Notes: a model not told the origin generated them from the letters alone. DNA of 64,000 bases from Saccharothrix ecbatanensis (GCF_014205015.1 NZ_JACHMO010000001.1:7750001-7814000); one strand, 5' to 3'; shown: positions 45,977 to 54,795, numbered from the stretch's first letter. Program-made: numbers and translations.

Positions 45977-46513
45977 GTGGACGATTTCGGCTCGGGCCCT
46001 GCGGCTCTGGACGGAACACAGGCTCCACCGCCCCCGCGCGCCTTCCCTGACCCGCTCGCGGGCCTGGTGACGGGCGAGCAGCCCTACCGGCGTGAGGCGG
46101 TGGCGCCGATCGTGGTGCCGCCGTTGGCGCCGCCTCAGCCGCCGAGCGCGCCGTACGTCCCGTCGGTGCCGGCCGCCCGTCGTCCGGCCCGTGCTGCGCA
46201 GCGGCCCGCACAGATGCCCGCACAGTCGCACCGGCAGCCGGCCGGCCCGCACGTGTCCGGCCCGCACGTGTCCGGCCCGCACGTCACCGGCCCGCACGTG
46301 TCCGGTCGGCACGTCGTGCCCGGTCAGCCGACGGCCCATTTGCCCCACCCCGGCCTGGCTCGCCGTGAACCCGCGCAGGCGCCCGCCCAGCAGGAGCGGA
46401 AGAAGGGCAAAGGCGGCCTGATCGGGTGCCTGGTGCTGCTGGCCGCCCTGAGCGGACTGCTGGTCAACGTGGTGCGTGAGATCATCCAAGCAGTGGCCGA
46501 CCTACTGAGATGA
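45977..46513 (+). CDS. Pro-rich tail-anchored protein with GPHVS repeats
   Basis: 178 residues from GTG at 45977, 12 bases after topA. Residues 1-85 are Pro/Ala-rich and disordered; five 15-bp units (46244-46318) give GPHVSGPHVSGPHVTGPHVS. A basic stretch (QQERKKGKGG) precedes one C-terminal helix (LIGCLVLLAALSGLLVNVV). A topology with a cytoplasmic disordered tail is likely. Function unknown. Confidence 0.7.
   Translation: MDDFGSGPAALDGTQAPPPPRAFPDPLAGLVTGEQPYRREAVAPIVVPPLAPPQPPSAPYVPSVPAARRPARAAQRPAQMPAQSHRQPAGPHVSGPHVSGPHVTGPHVSGRHVVPGQPTAHLPHPGLARREPAQAPAQQERKKGKGGLIGCLVLLAALSGLLVNVVREIIQAVADLLR
46244..46318. repeat. 15-bp x 5 in-frame repeat
   Basis: Five units of GGCCCGCACGTGTCC at 46244, 46259, 46274, 46289 and 46304 (the last two diverged), coding GPHVS in the tail-anchored protein. 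Confidence 0.85.
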
Positions 46514-46596
46514 TCTCGCTTTGGTCACCCGGATGGCGGCTGCGTCATCACGGTGAATAGGCCCGGCTACCCTTACGTCCTGCACCATCGGCGGGG

Positions 46597-48627
46597 GTGA
46601 GCACCATCCAAGACGGCGGCACAGCGGCCTCGACCAGCCACCGGATTCGCAGTGTGTTGGCGATCCGGCCGTTCCGCAGGCTTTGGGGTGTCACCTACCT
46701 GTGCAGCGTCGGTGACTGGCTGTCACTCCTTGCGTTGACCGGACTGGTCCGGCAGATGCTGAACGAGAGCTACCAGTGGCAGAGCTTCTCGCTCAGCCTC
46801 GTCGTGCTCACGCAGCTGCTCCCCGGCATCCTGTTCGCCCCGCTGGGCGGCGTGCTGGCGGACCGGTTCGACCGCCGCAAGATCATGGTCGTCTGCGACG
46901 TGCTGCGCGGCGGCCTGTTCATCTCGATCGCCCTGGTCGGCACCGCGTGGTGGCTGTTCGTGGCGAACTTCCTGGTCGGCTGCTGCGCCATGCTCTGGAT
47001 CCCGGCCAAGGACTCGGCGGTGCCGAACCTGCTGCGCCGGCCGGACCAGGTGGAGACGGCCAACCAGCTCGGCCTGGTGATGACCTACGGCATCGCGGTC
47101 ATCTCGGGCGCGGGCCTCTACGCGATCATCTCCGGCATCCCCGGCTACCTGCACGTGCAGAGCTCGGACCTGGAGTTCCGGATCGCCACCATCGCGGTCA
47201 TGGTCAACGGCGCGCTGTACCTCACCGCCGCGCTCCTGGTCGCCACCCGCATCCCGGAGCTGTCCGGCCGGATCACCGCCGTCAGGCGGATGCGCGCGGA
47301 CGGCGAAGCGCCCGGCTTCTTCGCCATGCTGCGCGACGGAATGCGGTACGCGGCCCGCACGCCGCTGGTCCGCGGCCTGGTCATCGGCATGATCGGCGCG
47401 TTCGCCGCGGCCGGCGCGGTCATCGGCACGGCACCGCTCTACTCGGACTCGCTGCTCGGCGGCGAGTCCGCGTTCGGCCTGCTGTTCGTCGCCGTGTTCA
47501 CCGGTCTGGCGATCGGCATGGCGACCGCGCCGCGAATGGCCCGGCGGCTGCCCCACGACCGGCTGTTCGGCGTCACGATCGTGGTCGCCGGCTTGAGCCT
47601 GGTGTTCGTGGCGTTGGCGCCGCACCTCTGGGTGGCGCTGATCGCGGTGGCGTTCGTGGGCGCGTCCGCGGGCACGGCGTTCCTGACCGGCCTGACCATC
47701 GTGGGCGCGCAGGTCGAGGACGCGATGCGCGGCCGGACGGTGGCCCTGCTCCAGTCGCTGCTCAAGATCGTCCTGGGCGCCGCCGCCGCCGCCGCTCCGC
47801 TGCTGGTGTCGCTGGTCCAGAAGCGCACGATCACCGTCTTCAACCACCCGATGCAGGTGGACGGCACCCGGCCGGTGCTGTTCGGCGCGGCCTTGATCGC
47901 CGTGCTGCTCGGGATGATCGCCTACCGGCAGATGGACAACCGGCGCACCGAGCCGCTGTTCTCCGACCTGCTCTCGGTGCTGCGCGGACGGGCGAAGCGG
48001 ACCACCGGCGTGCTGATCGCGGTCGAGGGCGACACCCGGCAGGACACGTCCGTGCACGCCATGAGGCTGGCCCAGGCGTTGCGCGAGAACGGCCGGCAGG
48101 TGGTGCTGGCGTCCGACCCGGACCTGGACGAGCAGCGGCTGCGCAACCTGCTGTCCACCGCCGACCTGGCCGGGGTGCGGGCGCACGCGCTGGTCGCCGC
48201 GGCGGTGCGGGCGGACGTGGTGGAACGCGAGGTGCGGCCCGCGTTGGCCGAAGGCTTGCTGGTCGTCATGGAGCGGTACGTCGACAGCCCGTTGGCGCAC
48301 TTCAGCGCCGCCGGCACGGTGGAGCCGCGCGAGATGGAAGGCCTGGTCGACTGGGCCACCGGGCGGTTGCGACCGGACGTGACCGTGCTGCTGGACCGGA
48401 TGCCGTCCGAGGTGCGGGCGGCCGGTGGCACGCTGGACACGGTCGAGCACCACTGGCGGGTGCAGAAGCTGCTGACCGACATGGCGTCGGCCGACCCGGA
48501 GCGGTACGTCGTGGTCGACGCGGACGGGCCCGAGGACGTGGTGGCCGAACGGGTGCGTGCGGCGGTGGTGCCGCTGCTCGCGCGGCGGGCCGGGATGCCG
48601 CCGAAGCCGGTCGCCGAGACGTCCTGA
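46597..48627 (+). CDS. MFS transporter fused to a dTMP-kinase-like domain
   Basis: 676 residues from GTG at 46597. Residues 1-440 are a 12-helix MFS carrier (LAPLGGVLADRFDRRKIMVV motif). Residues about 465-665 resemble thymidylate kinase: LIAVEGDTRQDTSVHAMRLAQAL corresponds to the P-loop, and VVMERYVDSPLAHFSAAG to the DRYxxS motif. The P-loop has lost its GKS/GKT and DRY is ERY, so kinase activity is doubtful. Such fusions next to holB are known in actinomycetes. Confidence 0.88.
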   Translation: MSTIQDGGTAASTSHRIRSVLAIRPFRRLWGVTYLCSVGDWLSLLALTGLVRQMLNESYQWQSFSLSLVVLTQLLPGILFAPLGGVLADRFDRRKIMVVCDVLRGGLFISIALVGTAWWLFVANFLVGCCAMLWIPAKDSAVPNLLRRPDQVETANQLGLVMTYGIAVISGAGLYAIISGIPGYLHVQSSDLEFRIATIAVMVNGALYLTAALLVATRIPELSGRITAVRRMRADGEAPGFFAMLRDGMRYAARTPLVRGLVIGMIGAFAAAGAVIGTAPLYSDSLLGGESAFGLLFVAVFTGLAIGMATAPRMARRLPHDRLFGVTIVVAGLSLVFVALAPHLWVALIAVAFVGASAGTAFLTGLTIVGAQVEDAMRGRTVALLQSLLKIVLGAAAAAAPLLVSLVQKRTITVFNHPMQVDGTRPVLFGAALIAVLLGMIAYRQMDNRRTEPLFSDLLSVLRGRAKRTTGVLIAVEGDTRQDTSVHAMRLAQALRENGRQVVLASDPDLDEQRLRNLLSTADLAGVRAHALVAAAVRADVVEREVRPALAEGLLVVMERYVDSPLAHFSAAGTVEPREMEGLVDWATGRLRPDVTVLLDRMPSEVRAAGGTLDTVEHHWRVQKLLTDMASADPERYVVVDADGPEDVVAERVRAAVVPLLARRAGMPPKPVAETS

Positions 48628-48647
48628 CGGATCGGTACGGTCGCCTG

Positions 48648-49847
48648 GTGAACCGTGGTGTGTGGGGCGACGTCGTCGGTCAGCCCGAGGCGGTCGCGGT
48701 GTTCTCGGCGGCGGCTGAGGCAGCCGCGTCGATCGTGGCGGGTGGCACGCCCGCGCCGGGCGCGATGACGCACGCGTGGCTGTTCACCGGGCCGCCCGGC
48801 TCGGGGCGTTCGGTGGCGGCACGGGCGTTCGCCGCCGCGTTGCAGTGCATCGCCGACGACGACCGGCCCGGCTGCGGCGAGTGCCCCGGGTGCCACACGG
48901 CGCTTGCGGGCACGCACGCCGACGTGCGGGTGGTCTCCCCCGAGGGCTTGTCGATCTCCGTCGGCGAGATGCGCGCGCTGGTGCAGGTGTCCGCGCGCCG
49001 GCCGACGTCCGGGCGGTGGCAGGTCGTGATCATCACCGACGCCGACCGGCTCACCGAGGGCGCGGCGAACGCGCTGCTCAAGGCGGTGGAGGAGCCGCCG
49101 GAGCGGACCGTGTTCCTGCTGTGCGCGCCGTCGGACCACCCGGAGGACGTGTCGGTGACCATCCGGTCCCGGTGCCGGATCGTCTCGTTGGCCACGCCTC
49201 GGGTCGCGGCGATCGCGTCGGCGTTGGAGTACGAGGGCGTCGCGCCGGAGGTGGCGTCGTGGGCCGCTTCGGTGTGCGGCGGGCACGTGGGGCGCGCGCG
49301 GCGGTTGGCCACCGACGAGCAGGCCAGGACGCGGCGTGAGGCGGTGTTGAGGATTCCGCTGGCCTTGCGGCGTCCGGCGGACATCTTCACGTGTGCCGAC
49401 CAGCTCGTGTCGGCGGCCGAGGGTGACGCGTTGACCGCCAACGAGGGCCGTGACCTGGCCGAACGTGAGGCGATGGAGATGGCCATGGGCGCCGGCGGCA
49501 CGGGCAAGGGCACGGCCGCGGCGACCCGCGGGGCCAAGGGCGCGTTGAAGGACCTGGAGAAGCGGCAGAAGTCGCGGGCGACGCGGACCCAGCGCGACTC
49601 GCTGGACCAGGCGTTGGTCGACCTGGCCGCGTTCTACCGGGACGTGCTGGTGACGGCGTCGGGCGCGCCGGCCGTGCTGAACCACCCGGACCGGGCCGAG
49701 GACGCCCGTTCGGCCGCGTCGTCGTGGACGCCGGAGTCGACGTTGCGCCGGCTGGAGGCCGTGCTGAACTGCCGGACCGCGCTGGAGCTGAACGTGAAGC
49801 CGCGGATCGCCGTCGAGGCCATGCTCACCACGCTCCAGCGCGGCTGA
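48648..49847 (+). CDS. holB: DNA polymerase III delta'-like clamp-loader subunit
   Basis: 399 residues from GTG at 48648 (VNRGVWGDVVGQPEAV). AAA+ fold with Walker A TGPPGSGRSVAARAFA, a zinc module CGECPGCHTALAG, and AANALLKAVEEPPERTVFLL with SRC in VTIRSRCRIV. It belongs to the clamp loader that places beta clamps on DNA; the P-loop has Arg in place of Lys, as expected for the non-hydrolysing delta'. Rv3644c is the counterpart. Confidence 0.93.
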   Translation: MNRGVWGDVVGQPEAVAVFSAAAEAAASIVAGGTPAPGAMTHAWLFTGPPGSGRSVAARAFAAALQCIADDDRPGCGECPGCHTALAGTHADVRVVSPEGLSISVGEMRALVQVSARRPTSGRWQVVIITDADRLTEGAANALLKAVEEPPERTVFLLCAPSDHPEDVSVTIRSRCRIVSLATPRVAAIASALEYEGVAPEVASWAASVCGGHVGRARRLATDEQARTRREAVLRIPLALRRPADIFTCADQLVSAAEGDALTANEGRDLAEREAMEMAMGAGGTGKGTAAATRGAKGALKDLEKRQKSRATRTQRDSLDQALVDLAAFYRDVLVTASGAPAVLNHPDRAEDARSAASSWTPESTLRRLEAVLNCRTALELNVKPRIAVEAMLTTLQRG

Positions 49848-49864
49848 CTCCTACTCGGCGAGTT

Positions 49865-51454
49865 CTACTCGGCAGGCGGCTCGGTCGGTCGGACAGTCTT
49901 CACCGGACGCCGGCGGGTGGGCAGTGCGGCCACCACGACGACGCCGATCAGCAGCAGGGCCGTCCCCGTCCAGAAGATCGGGATCGTCTTGTACGCGGCG
50001 TTCGTGTACGCCAGCGGCTGGTCCTTCCGCGGCGGCGCCGGCTGGCCGCCACCCCCCGGCGGGGCCTGGACCGGAGCGCAGACCACACCGCCGTTCGGGG
50101 CGGCCGCACGCACGATCTGCTCGCCCAGGGACACCTGCGCCAACGCCGACGGCAGGTTCGGCAGCCCTAGGGCGTCGGTCGGCAGCAGCTGGAGGTCGAG
50201 CAGGCGCGCGGTCGCCCCGAGCATGTACCCCTTGATGGTGGCACCGCCCTGCTGGAGCGGGCCGTCGATCACCATGTCCTTCTGGTTGAGCTGCGCGATC
50301 TGGAGCCGCAGCACGCCGATGTCGAGCAAGGGCAGGCCTTGGGCCAGGTCGCCGACTAGCGGCAGCTTCTGGCCGGGGGCGACGCCGATCGGGACGTCCA
50401 GCTTCGGGTTGGCCGCGTCGAGCGTGCCCAACTCCTTGCCGCCCTGGGTGACGCGGAGGACCGGCGCGGTGTACGTGATCCCGGAGGTGGCCTTGTCGCC
50501 CGTGGAGAGCGCGACGAGCGTCGGCTGGCTGACCACGTCGACGCGGATCTCCGCGGCCGTGCCCGCGAGGAGGCGGACGCTCGCGGCCTGGAGCGTGGAC
50601 GTGGACCGGACGGCCTTGTTCGCGCTGCCGGGGAGGTCGACCAGTTCGACGGTCGAGTGCGCGCTGAGCGTCTCCGGGAGGCTGAGCAGCGAGCCGTTCG
50701 CGCCACTGTCTGGGGTGCCGGAGAGCAGGCCGCCCAATTGGCTCAGCGGGGCGCTCAGCTGCTTCACGTTGTCGATCAGGGACTGCTTGGCCGCGGCGTC
50801 GAGCTTCGGCGTGTCACCGGTGAGCAGGCCGGTGAGGTCGGGGGAGCTGGGCAGGGTCGGGATGGCGTTGAGCACGCTGAGGGTCGCGACGGAGGTCTTG
50901 GCGTCCGCGAGCGGCTGCACGCACGGGCCCAGCTCGTCGTTCCAGCGGGCGTGCACGCTGCCGTTGAGCAGACCGACCTTGAGCAGCGTGTCGAGTGGCG
51001 TGGCGGGCGGCGTGAGGCCACCCGTGATCGGGGCCGCGTTGTCCGGTGACGCGGTCTGCACCAGCGTGCCAGGGGTCTGCGGAGCCCTGCCCTGCACTGC
51101 GAAGCCCATCGGCGACGCCTGAGCCACTGCCCGCTCGTACGTCAGGAACGCCTCGGTGTTCGCCTGGGCCGACGCCAGCCCGACCCCGATCTCCGCCGCC
51201 GACTGCTTGGGCAGTCGCTCGCCGAAACCGGGCAGGATCGTGTTGGTCGGCGTCGAGTCCGGCGCGATCCTGACCACGGCCAACCCGGTGCCGGCGTCCC
51301 CGATCGCGTGGGCCTGGATGGCCGGTCCCGCGGACACCGGCGGCTGGTTCGGGTCACGCGGCCCGGGCACCGGCGTCGTCGTCGGCTGGGCGGACGCGGG
51401 AGCGGCGCAGAGCGCGACCAGCACGGCGGCGGCGGGCAGGGCCATCAGGCGCAT
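49865..51454 (-). CDS. Exported protein with C-terminal transmembrane anchor
   Basis: 529 residues from ATG at 51454 with GGAGG upstream. Signal peptide RLMALPAAAVLVALCAAPASA; a large extracellular part with beta-rich repeats, a Pro-rich stalk (QAPPGGGGQPAPPRKDQ), then FWTGTALLLIGVVVVAALP and a basic tail. Looks like a wall-spanning surface protein; no known domain recognised. The stop shares a 14-bp direct repeat with the convergent holB end (CTACTCGGC at 49851 and 49865). Confidence 0.8.
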   Translation of the reverse strand: MRLMALPAAAVLVALCAAPASAQPTTTPVPGPRDPNQPPVSAGPAIQAHAIGDAGTGLAVVRIAPDSTPTNTILPGFGERLPKQSAAEIGVGLASAQANTEAFLTYERAVAQASPMGFAVQGRAPQTPGTLVQTASPDNAAPITGGLTPPATPLDTLLKVGLLNGSVHARWNDELGPCVQPLADAKTSVATLSVLNAIPTLPSSPDLTGLLTGDTPKLDAAAKQSLIDNVKQLSAPLSQLGGLLSGTPDSGANGSLLSLPETLSAHSTVELVDLPGSANKAVRSTSTLQAASVRLLAGTAAEIRVDVVSQPTLVALSTGDKATSGITYTAPVLRVTQGGKELGTLDAANPKLDVPIGVAPGQKLPLVGDLAQGLPLLDIGVLRLQIAQLNQKDMVIDGPLQQGGATIKGYMLGATARLLDLQLLPTDALGLPNLPSALAQVSLGEQIVRAAAPNGGVVCAPVQAPPGGGGQPAPPRKDQPLAYTNAAYKTIPIFWTGTALLLIGVVVVAALPTRRRPVKTVRPTEPPAE

Positions 51455-51562
51455 GTGGTCGGACCTCCATGACAGCGGCGGCATCCGTGCGGCGGCCGCG
51501 TGAGCCCCGTCACTCCTCGTCTAACGACCCGGCCCCCGGTCGGTGACGGCTAAAGCTTGGGC

Positions 51563-51568
51563 TATAGT
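51563..51568 (+). promoter_or_regulatory. -10 box of the tRNA-Thr promoter
   Basis: TATAGT eleven bases upstream of the mature tRNA 5' end. Confidence 0.6.
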
Positions 51569-51579
51569 TGTCGCGTCTC

Positions 51580-51653
51580 GCCGCCTTAGCTCAGTCGGCC
51601 AGAGCAGCTCACTCGTAATGAGCAGGTCATCGGTTCGATTCCGATAGGCGGCT
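51580..51653 (+). tRNA. tRNA-Thr (anticodon CGT)
   Basis: Complete cloverleaf: acceptor GCCGCCT/AGGCGGC, anticodon stem GCTCA/TGAGC with loop CTCGTAA (anticodon CGT, reading ACG), and T-arm loop GGTTCGATTCC. No encoded CCA. An intrinsic terminator follows. Confidence 0.95.
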
Positions 51654-51662
51654 CCGCGGGAC

Positions 51663-51702
51663 GGGACCAGGTCGGTGTTTCCGGCCTGGTCCCTTTCTTC
51701 TT
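51663..51702 (+). terminator. Intrinsic terminator after tRNA-Thr
   Basis: GGGACCAGG (51663-51671) and CCTGGTCCC (51685-51693) followed by TTTCTTCTTT, an unusually classical U-tract for this genome. Confidence 0.88.
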
Positions 51703-51875
51703 TGCCGGCCTGTCGGCTTGCCGGCTTTGTCGGCGCCTACCGGGACGCGCGCTCACCGCAATGTTGCGCCGTGAGTAGTCGAACGGCGTCGAACAGCTGC
51801 TCCATCGGAGTGACCTTTTCACCGTTGGCGTCAGCCTTGAGCGACCGTGTCGTTGCCACCGTGGAGGTGAGGGCG

Positions 51876-52046
51876 ATGGTCACGATGATCGTGTCGACGG
51901 TGCTGGCGCTGCCGTTGGCCGTGCTCGCGGCGCGGGTGGGACGTCGGCGGTGGGTTCGACGGCGGACCGTGGCACGGGTGCGGGCGGAGCTGTTCCGGCA
52001 CTGGGTCCGGGAAGAGCCGAGCGGGCGGCACCTCATCCGGTCCTGA
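51876..52046 (+). CDS. Possible 56-residue membrane peptide
   Basis: ATG at 51876 with GGAGG eight bases upstream. One hydrophobic helix (VTMIVSTVLALPLAVLAA) followed by a very basic tail (RVGRRRWVRRRTVARVR). The 3' end overlaps the convergent LLM oxidoreductase by 14 bases. No family known; it may be a real small membrane protein or chance. Confidence 0.4.
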   Translation: MVTMIVSTVLALPLAVLAARVGRRRWVRRRTVARVRAELFRHWVREEPSGRHLIRS

Positions 52047-52983
52047 CGACCGGGGCCGCGATCCTGGTGATCACGTCGCCGTACCGGCGGATCAGCTCGG
52101 CCTTCGCCGCCGCGGGCGTGCCCACGACGGCGAAGGCGTCCAGGACCTCGTCGGTGACGGCGGCGGCCATGTCGTCCCACAGCTGCCGCCGGGACATCCG
52201 GTGCAGTTCCTCGTGCAGCTCGCCCCAGCCGTGCAGCTCGAGCACCTTGCGGTAGGCGGGCGTCGAGCCGTAGAACGCGATCTGGCGCCGGACCTCGACC
52301 ACGGCCGCCTCGTCGCACGCCACCAGCGACGGACCGCTGATCTCCAAGCCCGCCAACGGTTTCCCGGCCTTCGCCCGACCCCGCGCCAACGCCGGCAGCG
52401 TCACCTCGCGCAGGTAGCGCTCGGTGGTGAAGTTGTGGCACAGGAACCCGTCCGCGACCTCGCCCGCGACCTCCGTCATCAACTCCCCGACGCCCGCCAG
52501 CCACACCTTGGGCGTGCCGTGCGGGTTGGGACCGGGGGAGAAGAACGGCGTCATCACCGTGTGCGTGTAGAACTCGCCGCGGAACCTCAGGCGTTCGCCG
52601 GTGGCCCAGCTGTGCCAGATGGCCCGCAACGCCAGCACGAACTCGCGCATCCGGGCGGCGGGGTGTGACCACGGCATGCCGAAGCGCTTGGTGATGTGCG
52701 CTTCGACCTGCGAGCCGAGGCCCAGGTTGAACCGGCCGCCGGACAGCAGGTGGAGGTCGTTCGCCTGCACGGCGGTGCTCATCGGGTTGCGCGCGAACGC
52801 CACGGCGATCGCCGTGCCGAGCTCGACCCGTTCCACCTGCGTGGCCACCAGGCCGAGCGCCAGGAACGGGTCGTGCCGGGTCTCCGCCAGCCAGAAGCCG
52901 TCGCACCCCTCCGCCTCCGCCGCGCGGGCGGCGTCGAGCACGGTCGTCGGGTCGTACGCGATCTCCAGCCGGTCCACCTTCAT
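52033..52983 (-). CDS. LLM-class F420-dependent oxidoreductase
   Basis: 316 residues, luciferase-like (beta/alpha)8 fold. EGCDGFWLAETRHDPFLALGLVA, GTAIAVAFARNPMSTAVQANDLHLLSGGRFNLGLGSQVEAH, and FYTHTVMTPFFSPGP fit the F420-dependent LLM group (TIGR03617-like). It transfers hydride between F420H2 and an unknown substrate. Starts with ATG at 52983. Confidence 0.9.
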   Translation of the reverse strand: MKVDRLEIAYDPTTVLDAARAAEAEGCDGFWLAETRHDPFLALGLVATQVERVELGTAIAVAFARNPMSTAVQANDLHLLSGGRFNLGLGSQVEAHITKRFGMPWSHPAARMREFVLALRAIWHSWATGERLRFRGEFYTHTVMTPFFSPGPNPHGTPKVWLAGVGELMTEVAGEVADGFLCHNFTTERYLREVTLPALARGRAKAGKPLAGLEISGPSLVACDEAAVVEVRRQIAFYGSTPAYRKVLELHGWGELHEELHRMSRRQLWDDMAAAVTDEVLDAFAVVGTPAAAKAELIRRYGDVITRIAAPVVRTG

Positions 52984-53010
52984 GGGGACGGTTCTACTAC
53001 CTGTCGGCCG

Positions 53011-53115
53011 CTACTTCTCGCAGGCGGTCCCGTCGCCATCCCGGTCGAGGCCGGGCCGACGTTCGGCGGCGAGCCGGCGCCAGGAATCCAACGGCCCTGC
53101 GGGGGAATCAGCCAT
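53011..53115 (-). pseudogene. Excalibur-domain remnant or micro-ORF
   Basis: 34 codons from ATG at 53115. The C-terminal half, AAERRPGLDRDGDGTACEK, is the calcium-binding end of an Excalibur domain, but the preceding conserved part with its cysteine and aromatic residues is missing, and an in-frame TAA lies 36 bases upstream of the ATG. Either a degraded exported protein or a minimal peptide. Confidence 0.5.
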
Positions 53116-53211
53116 GCGCGCCTCATCGCTCGCGCACCGGCCGGGTGTTACCCACGTCACCGCGAAAACCGGCTTGAGTCTGCCGTTACGTCAATTCCTA
53201 CGTTCATCGGC

Positions 53212-53649
53212 ATGGCACCCGCGAAGAAGACCCACGAGATCACGATCAACCTGGAGGCCGGCGCCGCGTCGATGATGGACCTGGGCAAGGTGCTCGGCCA
53301 GACCGGCGTGAACCTGGTCGGCGTCAAACGCGCCTACGACGAGGCCACCGCAGGTCAACGCGGTGACGTCATCCCCGTGGTGGTGACGGTCCGGGACGAC
53401 AAGTCGTTCGGGTTGCGCCTGAAGACCCCGCCCACGGCTTTCCTCATCCGAAAGGCATTGGCGGCCAAAGGCCTGCCCGGCAAGGGTTCCGGCACGCCGG
53501 GGCACAAACCGGCGGGCACGCTCGGCGCGGCGCAGTTGCGCGCCATCGCCGAGCGCAAACTCCCGGACCTGAACACCGCCGACATCCCGACGGCGATGCG
53601 GATCGTGGCCGGCACCGCCCGTTCGATGGGGGTGGCGGTGGAAATCTGA
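53212..53649 (+). CDS. Ribosomal protein L11 paralog
   Basis: 145 residues from ATG at 53212. Both L11 domains are present: DVIPVVVTVRDDKSFGLRLKTPP in the N-terminal domain, and LRAIAERKLPDLNTADI with MRIVAGTARSMGVAVE in the RNA-binding domain. The usual AAGxANPxPPVGPALGQxGVN is replaced by EAGAASMMDLGKVLGQTGVN, so all the prolines are lost and one residue is deleted. Not in an rplK-rplA operon, so a second L11. A promoter with -10 TACGTT seven bases before the ATG suggests a leaderless mRNA. Confidence 0.9.
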   Translation: MAPAKKTHEITINLEAGAASMMDLGKVLGQTGVNLVGVKRAYDEATAGQRGDVIPVVVTVRDDKSFGLRLKTPPTAFLIRKALAAKGLPGKGSGTPGHKPAGTLGAAQLRAIAERKLPDLNTADIPTAMRIVAGTARSMGVAVEI

Positions 53650-53700
53650 ACCGCGGAAATCCGAACGGTGGTGGGACTGAACGGTGCTGGGGAATCCCGG

Positions 53701-54153
53701 TCAGCGATTCGGCCGGAGGGTCCACACGACGGTCATCTCCCCGGTCGTCACGCCCTCCGCGTTGGTGATGGTCACGCCCACCGGGAACTCGGGCCGGGTG
53801 CCCGCCGCCAGCTCGGCCACCACGTCCGCCGCGGGCCGGCCCAGCACGGCCTCGGCGCGCAGCGGCCCTCGCGCCAGCTTCTTGTAGGCGATCTCCGACC
53901 GCACGACCAACGGCGTCGCCTTGTCCATGTGCGAGCTGAACGCGGCGAGCACCACGGCGCCGGACGCGGTCTCCGCGACGCCGAACATCATCGCCGCGTG
54001 CGGCCCGCCCACGTGGTTGCGCAGGTCCTCGCGGTCCGGCAGTTCGGCGACCACCCGGTCCGCCGTGACTTCGAGGAACTCCACGCCCACGGTCTTCACC
54101 CAGGGCACGGTCTGCTTCATCGCGTCCGCGACGAACGAGTAGTCAGCGCTCAT
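53701..54153 (-). CDS. Hotdog-fold thioesterase-like protein (DUF4442/PaaI)
   Basis: 150 residues from ATG at 54153. Central motif RNHVGGPHAAMMFGVAETASGAVVLAAF is the hotdog helix of the DUF4442/PaaI group; VGVTITNAEGVTTGEMTVVWTL ends the sheet. It may hydrolyse acyl-CoA thioesters. Divergent from the MarR gene. Confidence 0.87.
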   Translation of the reverse strand: MSADYSFVADAMKQTVPWVKTVGVEFLEVTADRVVAELPDREDLRNHVGGPHAAMMFGVAETASGAVVLAAFSSHMDKATPLVVRSEIAYKKLARGPLRAEAVLGRPAADVVAELAAGTRPEFPVGVTITNAEGVTTGEMTVVWTLRPNR

Positions 54154-54244
54154 GGCACCGATGCTACTCACCGGTAACCACGAGACGCGAGTCACCGCCA
54201 TTTGGTTTGCCTCCACCTTCCCGCCGGTGCATGCTTGTACTCAG

Positions 54245-54254
54245 CAACTAGTTG
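54245..54254. promoter_or_regulatory. Palindrome upstream of marR, candidate operator
   Basis: CAACTAGTTG, a perfect 10-bp palindrome, followed by GTTG-7-CAAC, 25-35 bp upstream of the MarR start in the divergent region. A natural site for autoregulation of the marR-MFS operon. Confidence 0.5.
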
Positions 54255-54279
54255 GTTGATGCAAGCAACGGAGTGTGCG

Positions 54280-54795
54280 ATGGTGACCCCGCCGAGTGAC
54301 CGGCCGACGGCCGAAGACATCGCCTTGGCCGATCGGCTGGGCATGGCGCTGGTCCGCATGCACAAGATGCACGCCTGCGTCGCCGCGAGCATGAGCAAGA
54401 CGGGCCTGGACAAAGCCTCTTTCGTGCTGCTGGCCAGCCTCAACCAGATGGGCCCCTCGCGGGCCGGCGCGTTGGCCGAGGCCGTCTTCTCCGATCCGTC
54501 CACGATCAGCCGCCAGGTGGCGACCCTGGTCAAGGACGGCCTGGTGGAGCGCCGGGCCGACCCGGAGGACGGCCGCGCGAGCGTGCTGGCGGTCACCGAG
54601 GAGGGCGCCCGACTGCTGCACGAACGCCGTGCGCAGCGCAACGTGACGCTGGCACGCCTGTTCACGGACTGGCCCGACGAGGACCGGGCCCGGTTCATCG
54701 ACTACTTCGAGCGCTTCGTGGGGGACTACGAGAAAGCGCTGCCCGAATTCATCACCCAGAGCGGGCTTGGGCCGCGCTCCGAAGGGGAGACGTGA
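54280..54795 (+). CDS. MarR-family transcriptional regulator
   Basis: 171 residues from ATG at 54280 with GGAG upstream (a GTG at 54283 is possible). Winged helix: SRAGALAEAVFSDPSTISRQVATLVKDGLVERRADPEDGRASVLAVTEEG. The stop overlaps the start of the multidrug transporter, so it very likely represses that gene and itself and responds to a ligand that the pump exports. Confidence 0.93.
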   Translation: MVTPPSDRPTAEDIALADRLGMALVRMHKMHACVAASMSKTGLDKASFVLLASLNQMGPSRAGALAEAVFSDPSTISRQVATLVKDGLVERRADPEDGRASVLAVTEEGARLLHERRAQRNVTLARLFTDWPDEDRARFIDYFERFVGDYEKALPEFITQSGLGPRSEGET

